Assembly (NCBI GenBank): GCA_002432805.1 | Contig: DJGV01000016.1 | Location: 154,327-218,326, forward strand | Reading direction: 5' to 3' | DNA: 64,000 nt | DNA from: Fervidobacterium sp. UBA5837 | GTDB lineage: Bacteria; Thermotogota; Thermotogae; Thermotogales; Fervidobacteriaceae | Shown: in pieces, positions 27,010-36,352 of the stretch | Numbering within the stretch: position 1 is the first letter of the stretch | Layout: the number at the start of each line of letters is the position of its first letter | Made by a program: the position numbers and the translations under genes | The notes under the pieces: generated by a model | Databases searched by the model: none | Told to the model about the DNA's origin: nothing | The model's input: only the letters and a program-made list of their open reading frames with translations

Positions 27010-28350
27010 TTAGGAATACGCTTTCCCCGTCTTCTTTTCCATTTCTTTTTCGATGTTGTCTATGGTAGTCTTAAATTTGATGTCTTTTCCCATTAATTCT
27101 TCTACATTTTTGATCGCCGATATAACTGCTGGGTGGCTTTTGCCGAAGATATTGCCAATTTTTCGAGTTGACAGTCTATATTTTTTATTCAATAGGTACA
27201 TACCAACTTGCCTGGCCAAAGATAGATTTTTATTCTTTTTGGCAGATAATATTTCTTCTTTGGAACAACCAAAGTATCTCGCTACCAAATTCAAAATATC
27301 GTTTTCGTCTTCTTCTGCTTGCATTTGCAGCACATCTTTAAGTAGTACATTTACAGTTGATAAGTCAATACTGTCGTACATACTCTTATATGCGATGAGT
27401 TTTACAATTGCGCCTTTTAATATTCTTATGCTGCCTTTTATATGTGATGAGACATACTTAACGATTTCATCGGATATGTCTGCCTTTTCTTCTTCAACGA
27501 TTTTACAAGCTATTTTGTAAAGTGCTTCTGTCGATGGACTTTTTATCTGTGCAACAACCCCCATCTGAAATCTTGAGATGACCCTCTCTTGAAAATCGCT
27601 TAGTTCTTTAGGAGACCTGTCGGAGCATACTATTATCTGCTTTCCAGCTTCGTAAAGCGTGTTGAACGTGTGGAAGAGTTCAACTTGGACACCCTTTTTC
27701 CCAGCAAGAAACTGCACATCATCGATGACGAGTACATCTACCTTCTTTCTGTACTTTTCTCTGAACTCTTCCATATTCTCGCTCTTCAATTTCATTACTA
27801 ATTCATTCATAAACTGCTCACTCGTGAGATACGCAAATCTAAGGTCCGGGTTGTTTGCAAGTAAATAATTGCCGTACGCTTGCACTAAATGGGTCTTCCC
27901 CATTCCGGCCTCACTGTATATGAATATCGGATTATACGTTGCAGGTTTACGAGCTGCTTCAAGTAGGAGGTTAAAGACGAATTGATTGAATTCGTCAACA
28001 ATGAAGTTGTCAAAAGTGTACCTTGGGTTTAAAGGAGTGATTAGTACTGGCCTTTTTCTAATCAGCGCACCGTCTTCTTGTTTATTCATCTCAAAGTTGT
28101 GTTCCGCGTTTATTTGTGCGTATACAATTTCATAAGAGGCCTCGCTGCCAAGTGATTCATTTACAACTTTCTTCAATACCTTGTCAAACTTTTTCTCGAT
28201 GTATCCTTTAATGAACAAATTACCCACTTCGAATACGACGTGAGTCCCTTCTATCCTCTTTACTGTGAAGTCTATAAACCAATGTTCCCACTGTTGCCTG
28301 CTTATCTTATCTCTTATTAATGTGAGGATTGTATCTTTGGGATTGTTCAT
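27010..28350 (-). CDS. dnaA: Chromosomal replication initiator DnaA
   Basis: 446 residues in the usual four domains. Domain III: Walker A SEAGMGKTH (146-154), Walker B VLVIDD (206-211), and an arginine finger in ERVISRFQ (R260). Domain IV: LARQVGMYLLNKKYRLS and IGNIFGKSHPAVISAIKNV. The last stretch is unusual: where most DnaA proteins have G-R-D-H-(S/T)-T-V, which reads the DnaA box, this one has G-K-S-H-P-A-V. The protein is otherwise full length and complete. It binds the origin and loads the replisome. It is transcribed away from the 28.4-28.7 kb gap. Confidence 0.95.
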   Translation of the reverse strand: MNNPKDTILTLIRDKISRQQWEHWFIDFTVKRIEGTHVVFEVGNLFIKGYIEKKFDKVLKKVVNESLGSEASYEIVYAQINAEHNFEMNKQEDGALIRKRPVLITPLNPRYTFDNFIVDEFNQFVFNLLLEAARKPATYNPIFIYSEAGMGKTHLVQAYGNYLLANNPDLRFAYLTSEQFMNELVMKLKSENMEEFREKYRKKVDVLVIDDVQFLAGKKGVQVELFHTFNTLYEAGKQIIVCSDRSPKELSDFQERVISRFQMGVVAQIKSPSTEALYKIACKIVEEEKADISDEIVKYVSSHIKGSIRILKGAIVKLIAYKSMYDSIDLSTVNVLLKDVLQMQAEEDENDILNLVARYFGCSKEEILSAKKNKNLSLARQVGMYLLNKKYRLSTRKIGNIFGKSHPAVISAIKNVEELMGKDIKFKTTIDNIEKEMEKKTGKAYS

Positions 28351-28387
28351 ACTGACACCTCTACAAGATCAAAGGAATGCATTGAGT

Positions 28388-28417
28388 ATTATCTCACATG
28401 TGTACGTTAAAAATCAA
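28388..28417 (-). promoter_or_regulatory. Promoter of dnaA
   Basis: Minus strand: TTGATT, 18 bases, GATAAT preceded by TGTGA. The start point would be about 30 bases before the ATG. Confidence 0.6.
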
Positions 28418-28703
28418 GTGGAAGTTTATGTTAACACATTAATGATGTGTTTGTGATGAATAATGATTTATTAAGAAGTGTTAATATTCCGATTAATGAT
28501 ACCACCTCACTCAATGGATATACTACATCGATAATGAGCGCAACTTGAAAAATGTATTAACAAGGTCATGTAACTTCTTCTGCTTGTTTGTATTCATTTA
28601 GCATATATCTATGCTTTTGTATACGTTGAAATGCATACGTTTTTGGTACTTTATTTCTTGAATTTCGTAAATTATAATTGTATTCTGTTGAGAAGGACGA
28701 CTC
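28418..28703. other. Intergenic region between divergent dnaA and dppA; origin candidate
   Basis: No gene. It is AT-rich and contains ACACAT-TAATG-ATGTGT (28434-28450) and one copy of TACCACC (28500-28506). TACCACC forms the end of the 12-mer reported for the T. maritima origin (AAACCTACCACC). A TATAAT near 28671 could serve dppA. One partial box is weak support for an origin. Confidence 0.3.
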
Positions 28704-29555
28704 ATGGAGGGAAGTGTGGGTATTATGGGCAGGAAGGTATTCATATCGTTCGATTTCGAAGGACTCGCTGGTATTACAAGTTGGAACGATGTTAGTAAAG
28801 AGTCAAGTGATTACAAGAGACAGACAATGTTAGTACAACTTTACGCGTTTTTGGAAGGTTTGAGAGATTGTGATGTGCTTTTGGTTGATTCTCATGCCTC
28901 TGGTGACAACATTCCCTGGGAAATTACAAACGAATTTGAGAACGTACAACTTATAAGCGGTGGTATAAGAAAGTACTACATGATGTATGGCATAGATGAC
29001 TCTTTCGATTTTGTTGTCTTTTTTGGTTACCATGCAGGTGTTGGAAGTTTGGAAGCAAATATGGACCATACGTATTCGAGTTCTTCCATTCACAACATAT
29101 GGATCAATGGAATGCCAATGAATGAAGCACTTATAAATGCAGCATTTGCTGGTCTTTACAATGTTCCTATTGCTTGCATGGTTGGTGACGATAAAGTTGT
29201 CCAGCAGACTAAGTTGTACATTCCAAATGCATTTTATCTCTCGACGAAACAGTCTATAGCAAGGCATAGTGCAGTGATGAAACCTATGCCCATTGTGCTA
29301 AAAGAGTTGAGAGATTTGTCAACAAAGCTTTCTAAGAGTTCTAAAGAGGTGTTTGATGTTTTCGGATTTGAGAAACATGTCGAGATGATCGTTGAGTTTT
29401 CTGATACAATTAGAGCTGATCTAGTCTCATCCATGCCATTGGTGGAGAGGATGGATGGGAGGAAAGTGCGCATCGTTCATGATGACTACAAAGTCATATT
29501 TGAAGCACTGTTAGCGATGACCTATATCTGTGCAGGCGCAAAAGTATTGCTGTAA
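28704..29555 (+). CDS. dppA: D-aminopeptidase DppA-like, peptidase family M55
   Basis: 283 residues with VFISFDFEGLAGITSW (metal-binding D and E), DVLLVDSHASGDNIPW (H), FFGYHAGVG (H) and CMVGDDKVV. This is the M55 zinc aminopeptidase pattern; the Bacillus enzyme forms a decamer and cleaves D-Ala peptides. ATG 28704 has AAGGA six bases upstream; a second ATG 21 bases on is possible. It opens a group with a phosphate acyltransferase and carbamate kinase, which suggests peptide or amino-acid catabolism. Confidence 0.88.
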   Translation: MEGSVGIMGRKVFISFDFEGLAGITSWNDVSKESSDYKRQTMLVQLYAFLEGLRDCDVLLVDSHASGDNIPWEITNEFENVQLISGGIRKYYMMYGIDDSFDFVVFFGYHAGVGSLEANMDHTYSSSSIHNIWINGMPMNEALINAAFAGLYNVPIACMVGDDKVVQQTKLYIPNAFYLSTKQSIARHSAVMKPMPIVLKELRDLSTKLSKSSKEVFDVFGFEKHVEMIVEFSDTIRADLVSSMPLVERMDGRKVRIVHDDYKVIFEALLAMTYICAGAKVLL

Positions 29556-29614
29556 AGAGTATTGTTGCAATATAATTCAACTTGTAGAACATTTCTCCAC
29601 ATGGAGGTGTTGCG

Positions 29615-30496
29615 ATGCTTAGGAATTTGAACGAACTTGTTGAAATGATAAGAGGAAAGAAAAAGGTAGTGGCTATAGCGGGTGCTGAAGATAAAGAGGC
29701 GATCAAAGCAGTCAGTGAGGCACAGGAGTTGGGTGTCTCAGCTATTTTGTTTGGCAAGAAGGAGATAATCGAGAAGAATCTTTCGGAAATCGGTGTAGAA
29801 TATCCAATAGTGGATTGCAGAACCGATGAAGAGTCATCCAAATGGGCTGTAAGATATGTAGCTGATGGCAAAGCACACATTGTCATGAAAGGACTTGTGA
29901 AAACATCAACACTTTTGAAGGCGGTTTTGGATAAGGAATATGGTTTGAGGACTGAACGATTGTTATCACATATCACACTTCTGGAAGTACCCGGTATCAA
30001 CAGATTGATTTTCTTAACAGATGGTGGAATGGTGATAAGACCAACATTGGAGCAGAAAGTGCAGATCATAGAAAATGCAGTGGATGTTGCAAAGAAATTG
30101 GGTTACGAGATTCCAAAAGTTGGTATCCTTGCTGCAGTTGAGACGGTAAATCCTGATATGCCCGAGACATTGGAAGCGGCACTGATTGCGAAGATGAATG
30201 AAAGAGGACAGATAAAAGGATGTAAGATAGATGGTCCTCTTGGGATAGACAATGCACTGAGCGTTTATGCTGCGGAAGTCAAGGGTATAAAGGGAGAGGT
30301 AGCCGGTCATGCTGATATACTTGTAGTTCCCGATATACACAGCGGTAATTTTCTGGGTAAGTCTGCAGTGTACTTTGCCAACGGTCGAATTGCAGGTATA
30401 ATAGCTGGTGCAAAGGCACCAGTAATTGTGATCTCGAGGGCGGATACAAGTGATTCGAAATTTGTTTCGATTGCTTTAGCAATGGCTCTATCGTGA
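29615..30496 (+). CDS. ptb: Phosphate butyryltransferase-like enzyme
   Basis: 293 residues of the phosphate acetyl/butyryltransferase family: VVAIAGAEDKEAIKAV, AHIVMKGLVKTSTLLKAVL, FLTDGGMVIRPTLEQK, CKIDGPLGIDNALS, DILVVPDIHSGNFLGKS and GRIAGIIAGAKAPVI. Length and VMKGLVKT favour the short Ptb type over Pta. It swaps CoA for phosphate on an acyl-CoA so that a kinase can make ATP. No butyrate kinase gene is next to it here. ATG follows GGAGGTG. Confidence 0.85.
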   Translation: MLRNLNELVEMIRGKKKVVAIAGAEDKEAIKAVSEAQELGVSAILFGKKEIIEKNLSEIGVEYPIVDCRTDEESSKWAVRYVADGKAHIVMKGLVKTSTLLKAVLDKEYGLRTERLLSHITLLEVPGINRLIFLTDGGMVIRPTLEQKVQIIENAVDVAKKLGYEIPKVGILAAVETVNPDMPETLEAALIAKMNERGQIKGCKIDGPLGIDNALSVYAAEVKGIKGEVAGHADILVVPDIHSGNFLGKSAVYFANGRIAGIIAGAKAPVIVISRADTSDSKFVSIALAMALS

Positions 30497-30519
30497 GTTG
30501 AAAATATGGAGGTGCGGAT

Positions 30520-31458
30520 ATGAAAGAAAAGTTGGCTGTTGTTGCAATAGGTGGAAATGCTGTTAACAGACCCGGGGAAGAAGCCACGGCAGAGAACATG
30601 ATGAGGAACCTTTCTGAAACTGCTCATTATCTTGCCACGATGTTGGATGAGTTTGATATCGTCATAACTCATGGAAATGGTCCACAAGTTGGTAATATCC
30701 TGGTTCAACAAGACCTTTCTAAACATGTGATTCCACCGTTTCCAATCGACGTAAATGATGCACAGACTCAAGGAAGTCTTGGTTACATGATTGCCCTTAC
30801 GTTGGGAAACGAGTTAAGGAAGAGAAACATAAAAAGGCAAGTTGCTGCTGTCGTTACACAGATTCTCGTCGATAAAAATGATCCAGGATTCCAGAAACCA
30901 ACAAAACCTGTTGGACCATTCTACTCGAAGGAAGAAGCAGACAAACTTAGTCAAGAAAAAGGTTGGGTTATGAGAGAAGATGCGGGAAGAGGTTGGAGAA
31001 GGGTTGTGCCATCACCGATACCATTAGATATAGTTGAGAAAGATGTAATAACTATGCTTGTAGAAAATGATGCAATAGTTATAGCCGCAGGTGGTGGTGG
31101 AATACCTGTTACTCAAGCAAATGGGACTTTGAAAGGTATTGAGGCAGTCATAGACAAAGATAGAGCAAGCGCACTGCTAGCAAAAGAGATTAACGCTGAT
31201 CTACTTGTAATATTAACTGGTGTGGAAAAAGTTTCAATAAATTTCAAAAAGCCCGGCCAATACGAAGTTGACAAGTTAACAGTTGAAGAAGCCAAGAGCT
31301 TTTTGACACAAGGACAATTCCCATCTGGTAGTATGGGGCCAAAGATAGAAGCTGCCATTGATTTTGTTTCTTCGACAGGCAAAGAATGCATAATCACTGA
31401 TATGTCAGTGCTGGACAAGGCACTCAGAGGTGAGACAGGGACGAGAATCGTACCATGA
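30520..31458 (+). CDS. arcC: Carbamate kinase
   Basis: 312 residues with VVAIGGNAVNRPG, VITHGNGPQVGN, MREDAGRGWRRVVPSPIP, VIAAGGGGIPV and FPSGSMGPKIEAA, all diagnostic for carbamate kinase. It makes ATP from carbamoyl phosphate. No ornithine carbamoyltransferase or deiminase lies nearby, so the source of carbamoyl phosphate is not visible. It follows ptb by 23 bases, in one operon. Confidence 0.94.
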   Translation: MKEKLAVVAIGGNAVNRPGEEATAENMMRNLSETAHYLATMLDEFDIVITHGNGPQVGNILVQQDLSKHVIPPFPIDVNDAQTQGSLGYMIALTLGNELRKRNIKRQVAAVVTQILVDKNDPGFQKPTKPVGPFYSKEEADKLSQEKGWVMREDAGRGWRRVVPSPIPLDIVEKDVITMLVENDAIVIAAGGGGIPVTQANGTLKGIEAVIDKDRASALLAKEINADLLVILTGVEKVSINFKKPGQYEVDKLTVEEAKSFLTQGQFPSGSMGPKIEAAIDFVSSTGKECIITDMSVLDKALRGETGTRIVP

Positions 31459-31500
31459 ATGTGTTCGAGTGCCTGACAAATAAATGAAAAACGGCAATAT

Positions 31501-31530
31501 TTGACATTTCATATCCCAAAGTGATATAAT
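31501..31530 (+). promoter_or_regulatory. Near-consensus sigma-70 promoter
   Basis: TTGACA, 18 bases, TATAAT: both hexamers perfect. It lies in the gap after arcC and fires directly into the hairpin at 31562-31584. Confidence 0.8.
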
Positions 31531-31561
31531 ACAAAAAGCGAAGAATATAATAATAAATTTA

Positions 31562-31587
31562 AGTGGGGCAAGAGCCCCACTTTTATG
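31562..31587 (+). terminator. Intrinsic terminator
   Basis: AGTGGGGC, AAGA loop, GCCCCACT, then TTT. It may end the arcC operon, but it also lies only about 25 bases beyond the start point of the promoter at 31501-31530. Confidence 0.85.
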
Positions 31588-31680
31588 TTAATTTTTACTA
31601 TACTTCAGTATAATTAAATCAATGTTGTGTAGACTCGCATGGATAAAGAACTATTTAACTTTTTTAAAAAACGGAATAAA

Positions 31681-31710
31681 TTGCAAAAATTCGTAGTTAT
31701 GTTCTACAAT
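31681..31710 (+). promoter_or_regulatory. Promoter of the rsmH-ftsL-ftsI group
   Basis: TTGCAA, 18 bases, TACAAT, then about 40 bases to rsmH. Another TATAAT lies near 31609-31614 without a good -35. Confidence 0.6.
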
Positions 31711-31731
31711 GTAAATAGTATCTTTCTAAAC

Positions 31732-32750
<1,019 letters not shown>

Positions 32751-32765
32751 AAGGGGGATAACATT

Positions 32766-33026
32766 ATGACGCTTGTTAAGGAAAAGCGAAGAGAAGTTGC
32801 TATCGAAAAGGACCGTTCGAGGTCTTTAGGATTGGTGAAGTATCTAGTACCATGTGCGATTGTCTTTGCATTGGTTTTTGGGACATATTCCATTAACGCA
32901 AAGGCGGCAAATTTGGAAAATCAAATATCGATGTTCAGAGAGAACCTTGCGCTGATTGAACAACAGGATGAATCGCTGAATATGCAGATAGGAAAGATGA
33001 CAGTTGGGCTCGATGTAATCAATTAA
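32766..33026 (+). CDS. ftsL: FtsL-like small division protein
   Basis: 86 residues: a short basic cytoplasmic tail, one membrane helix (about 27-44), and a coiled-coil stretch. FtsL has this layout and always lies between rsmH and ftsI in dcw clusters; sequence identity is too low to prove it alone. It forms the FtsL-FtsB-FtsQ complex at the septum. AGGGGG eight bases before ATG supports the start, and a TAGCGGAGCG copy overlaps the leader. Confidence 0.7.
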   Translation: MTLVKEKRREVAIEKDRSRSLGLVKYLVPCAIVFALVFGTYSINAKAANLENQISMFRENLALIEQQDESLNMQIGKMTVGLDVIN

Positions 33027-33083
33027 TTGAAAACTGACTTTACACCTAATTCATGGGACCATTTCAAGTAAACATCGAAGGGG

Positions 33084-34883
33084 ATGTACTACGACTTGGC
33101 AAAATCGTCTCGTAAATCAAGAATACAGCGTTTTCAATTAATATACCTGTGTGTAGTTTTCTTGTGCTTGCTCTTTGTTGTAAGGATATGGGATAACATA
33201 TACACTGATCAGTATGCTTTGAAGAGTAAATTACCCGCACTGAGGGGAAATATATATGATTCTTCTGGTAGGCTTTTGGCAACAAGCGAATTGGTCTACG
33301 TTGGTTATCTTGATGTTGAATATCTGAAATCCGTTGTTGGGAATGCGTACGAAAGAGACGTGAATTTTATAAGGATGTTATCGAATTTTGGACTCTCAGA
33401 AGCATTAGATACAATTGGTGAAAAGAAGATAATCCGGCTAGGTTCATTCCCCAAGAGAGAAGAAATTACAAAGAAGATACCTACGCAATATCTCAGGTTT
33501 GTTAGTATAGAATCTGAAGAAAAGCGAGTGAGTTTATCGGATGCTGGTCTTGGATTCATAGTAGGCAAAACTGATCAAAGGTACGGAATAAACGGTGCTG
33601 AAGAGTTCTTTGATAAGATCCTAAGGCCCGTTCGAGATGGTGTAATATCGGTAAGTTATTCAGGCCTTGTCGGAAGAAAAGTGAATTCAATAAAAATTGA
33701 ACCTGAAAATGGAAAGAATGTGTATCTTACTATAGATAGTTCACTCCAAAATAAACTTTATTCTATAGCGGAGCAAGTAAAAGAGGAAAAGCAAGCAACT
33801 GAAGTTGGACTTATCATTATGGAAAGTGAGACCGGTAAAGTTAGAGCGGCCTTAACTACGCAGAGCTGGCCGAGTTACTATATGGGATATTTTGAGCCGG
33901 GCTCTACAATCAAGCCAATTATTTTTTCCGCAGCACTTGAACTCGGTATTGCTGCTACCGATACGCACTTTTACTGCCCAGGATATGTGAAACCACTGGA
34001 TGACAGCAACCTTAGAATAAGCGACCTTGAAATACATAAGGATATAACTCTATACGGCGGGCTTGTCCATTCTTGCAACGTTGTGTCCGTCGAAACAACG
34101 AAAATGATCGTAGAGAGATATGGTACTGAAAAGCTCTACGAAATCATGTCTTCATTTGGTTTCGGAAAGCCTACCGGAATAGAACTTTCTGGTGAGATAG
34201 CCGGTGTTCTGAAAACTCCGGATAAATGGAACAAAGTAGATTGGGCATACATCGCAATAGGACAATCTATAGGTGTTACCCCACTACAAATGTTGGCAGC
34301 ATTTAATGCTATCGTAAACGATGGTAAATACGTAGCCCCAACGATTGATGAATCGAGAGAAACAGTACCGAAAACATTGATCTCACAAAAGAGCTCTGAC
34401 GCTTTGAAAGATATGCTTCTCGATGTGGTTGAACTGGGTACAGGTATAAATGCAAAACTTGATGGGATAAAAATATTGGGCAAAACTGGCACTGCTCAAA
34501 AGAACAATAAGAAGGATGTCACGGCACTTTTTGTTGGTCAAGTAGCCTTGGATAAGGACTACTCGATCTTGGTTTGGATAGACTCACCTCAAAGTGAAAA
34601 GTTGAGTAGTGTGGTTGCCGCACCGTTTTTTAAGCAGGTAATTCTCACAATGAAAGAATTTGAGAGTGAATCTCAGAGTGATGCACTGGATTATTCAAAG
34701 CTCCCTGATATTACAGGGTGGAACATCAAACAGTTAAATGATTTTATTCAAAAATCAAATATGACATTCCACATATACGGTTCCGGTATGTATGTTGATA
34801 ATTTCGATGTAGAAGAAACTCCAGAAGGTACAATCGTAAATATCAAACTCTCCTCTACCCCTAAAATTACTAAATCAAATTGA
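33084..34883 (+). CDS. ftsI: Division transpeptidase FtsI (class B PBP) with a PASTA domain
   Basis: 599 residues. One N-terminal membrane helix (about 20-37), a PBP dimerisation domain with LRGNIYDSSGRLLA, then the transpeptidase with S274-T-I-K (nucleophile), S330-C-N, and K467-T-G. A single PASTA-like domain ends the protein (about 535-595, LPDITGWNIKQLNDFIQ), as in SpoVD/Pbp2x types. It crosslinks septal peptidoglycan in the periplasm. GGGG directly abuts the ATG; a TTG at 33096 would have a better gap. It contains one near copy of the TAGCGGAGC motif. Confidence 0.92.
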   Translation: MYYDLAKSSRKSRIQRFQLIYLCVVFLCLLFVVRIWDNIYTDQYALKSKLPALRGNIYDSSGRLLATSELVYVGYLDVEYLKSVVGNAYERDVNFIRMLSNFGLSEALDTIGEKKIIRLGSFPKREEITKKIPTQYLRFVSIESEEKRVSLSDAGLGFIVGKTDQRYGINGAEEFFDKILRPVRDGVISVSYSGLVGRKVNSIKIEPENGKNVYLTIDSSLQNKLYSIAEQVKEEKQATEVGLIIMESETGKVRAALTTQSWPSYYMGYFEPGSTIKPIIFSAALELGIAATDTHFYCPGYVKPLDDSNLRISDLEIHKDITLYGGLVHSCNVVSVETTKMIVERYGTEKLYEIMSSFGFGKPTGIELSGEIAGVLKTPDKWNKVDWAYIAIGQSIGVTPLQMLAAFNAIVNDGKYVAPTIDESRETVPKTLISQKSSDALKDMLLDVVELGTGINAKLDGIKILGKTGTAQKNNKKDVTALFVGQVALDKDYSILVWIDSPQSEKLSSVVAAPFFKQVILTMKEFESESQSDALDYSKLPDITGWNIKQLNDFIQKSNMTFHIYGSGMYVDNFDVEETPEGTIVNIKLSSTPKITKSN

Positions 34884-34982
34884 AAGATGTTTCTCCATCC
34901 ACTGTCATAATTTACTCTATCTTTACATGACATTAACCAAAAGAATCCGAAACTCTGATAGAATTAAGACGCTGCCAAAGAC

Positions 34983-35102
34983 TGCAGGTTCAAATAAAGA
35001 CCAGAAGGTCGCCTGCACGAGGCTGGGGAGAATCGTATCTAATCATATCTTGCATATGGTTTGGATGTTCTCCTTTGGGCTGCCTCGATAAGAGGCTTTT
35101 TT
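34983..35102 (+). promoter_or_regulatory. L10 (rplJL) leader with attenuator
   Basis: Helix TGCAGG (34983-34988) with CCTGCA (35012-35017), enclosing GACC-AGAA-GGTC with an asymmetric internal loop, matches the L10-L12 binding leader. Next, CGAGGC (35018-35023) and GGAGAA (35027-35032) can pair with GCCTCG (35082-35087) and TTCTCC (35068-35073) as antiterminator. GCCTC (35082-35086) can instead pair with GAGGC (35092-35096) followed by six T, a terminator. The two states are exclusive. Confidence 0.85.
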
Positions 35103-35126
35103 CATTTTATTCTGGGAGGTGAAGAC

Positions 35127-35678
35127 GTGCTTAGAAGACCTGAAAAGGAACAGCTCGTACAAGAGCTAATTGGAGAGTTGCAAAATTCATCTTTAGTGCT
35201 TTTTTCAGATTTTAGAGGGCTGACGGTTGCTCAAATGACAAAGTTGAGAAGAGCCCTAAGAGAAAAGTTCGGTGATGGTGCAAAGTTTGCAGTGGTAAAG
35301 AACACGTTAGTCGAAATGGCGTTGAAAGATGCTGGCTACGATATGGACGTTGATGAAAACGCGTTTTTTGGTCCCACCGCGATACTGTACGTCAACGAAG
35401 GAGATCCAGTTGAGGCAATAAAAGTTTACTACGATTTCGTAAAAGAGAACAAAGGCACACCGGTATGTAAGGGCTTGTATCTTGAGAGAAAGTTCTTCAC
35501 TGGAGACAAGGTGGAAGAACTCTCCAAGTTGCCTTCGAAGGATCAACTCATCGCAATGGTAGTTGGTGGTATTCAGAGTCCAATTCGTGGTCTCGTCAAT
35601 TCTCTTTCTGGCGTGCTCAGAAAAACACTTTATGCGCTCAATGCTATCAAAGAAAAGAACGAACAGGCAGGACAGTAA
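35127..35678 (+). CDS. rplJ: 50S ribosomal protein L10
   Basis: 183 residues from GTG 35127, which follows GGAGGTGAAGAC. A longer frame would run back through the attenuator and is not real. Marks: LRRPEKEQLVQELIGEL, VLFSDFRGLTVAQMTKLRR and FAVVKNTLVEMAL. It forms the base of the ribosomal stalk, binding L7/L12 dimers, and represses its own operon through the leader. rplK and rplA, which usually precede it, are not here; ftsI is instead. Confidence 0.95.
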   Translation: MLRRPEKEQLVQELIGELQNSSLVLFSDFRGLTVAQMTKLRRALREKFGDGAKFAVVKNTLVEMALKDAGYDMDVDENAFFGPTAILYVNEGDPVEAIKVYYDFVKENKGTPVCKGLYLERKFFTGDKVEELSKLPSKDQLIAMVVGGIQSPIRGLVNSLSGVLRKTLYALNAIKEKNEQAGQ

Positions 35679-35742
35679 GTATTTTAAGTATTTAAGGTTT
35701 TAAATCATTTTAGTTTTGTTAAAAAAACAGGAGGTGCTTACC

Positions 35743-36129
35743 ATGACATTGGAAGAACTTGTAAAGGGTATCGAATCGTTAACGGTTGCAGAACTTGCAG
35801 AACTTGTTAAGATGTTGGAGGACAGATTTGGTGTTAGTGCAGCAGCTCCAATGATGGCAGCAATGCCAGCTCCAGCAGCAGCAGCTCCAGCAGCAGCAGT
35901 TGAAGAAAAGGACGCATTTGACGTTTTACTCAAAAGCTTCGGAGCAAAGAAGATTGAGGTTATAAAGGTTGTAAGGGAAATCACCGGTCTCGGTCTTAAG
36001 GAAGCAAAGGACCTTGTTGAAAAAGCAGGCGCAGCAGATGCATTTATTAAACAGGGCGTAAAGAAGGAAGAAGCAGAAGACATAAAGAAGAAGATTACAG
36101 AAGTAGGCGGAGAAGTTGAAATAAAGTAA
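35743..36129 (+). CDS. rplL: 50S ribosomal protein L7/L12
   Basis: 128 residues from ATG 35743 (GGAGG eight bases upstream); a longer frame from 35716 includes the SD and is rejected. N-terminal dimerisation helix, an Ala/Pro hinge (about residues 37-54), and the C-terminal factor-binding domain with [20 protein letters not shown] and [11 protein letters not shown]. It recruits translation GTPases. The stop is followed by a strong terminator. Confidence 0.97.
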   Translation: MTLEELVKGIESLTVAELAELVKMLEDRFGVSAAAPMMAAMPAPAAAAPAAAVEEKDAFDVLLKSFGAKKIEVIKVVREITGLGLKEAKDLVEKAGAADAFIKQGVKKEEAEDIKKKITEVGGEVEIK

Positions 36130-36161
36130 CACTTATTTCAAAAGAAAAAATATTGCGTATC

Positions 36162-36197
36162 AAACCCCGCATGGTATTTACATAGCGGGGTTTTTGT
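36162..36197 (+). terminator. Intrinsic terminator between rplL and rpoB
   Basis: AAACCCCGC, a 14-base loop, GCGGGGTTT and a run of five T. Readthrough to rpoB is likely to be partial, as in many rplJL-rpoBC operons. Confidence 0.85.
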
Positions 36198-36352
36198 GAT
36201 TTAATATATAATTGGCTTAATATTAACCCTTGTCTAAGTTTTCAGATCCAACTACAGTTTCCCAATGTTATTCTGTCTGGTCTTTTCAGTTTTATTCCCC
36301 CGAAAGTTCAATATCCAACCATTTGTGTATCGACTGAGAAAGAGGTGATCGA

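Noticed and set aside
35061..35126. In-frame N-terminal extension of L10
   Set aside because: It runs through the attenuator terminator and the SD; the GTG at 35127 is the real start.
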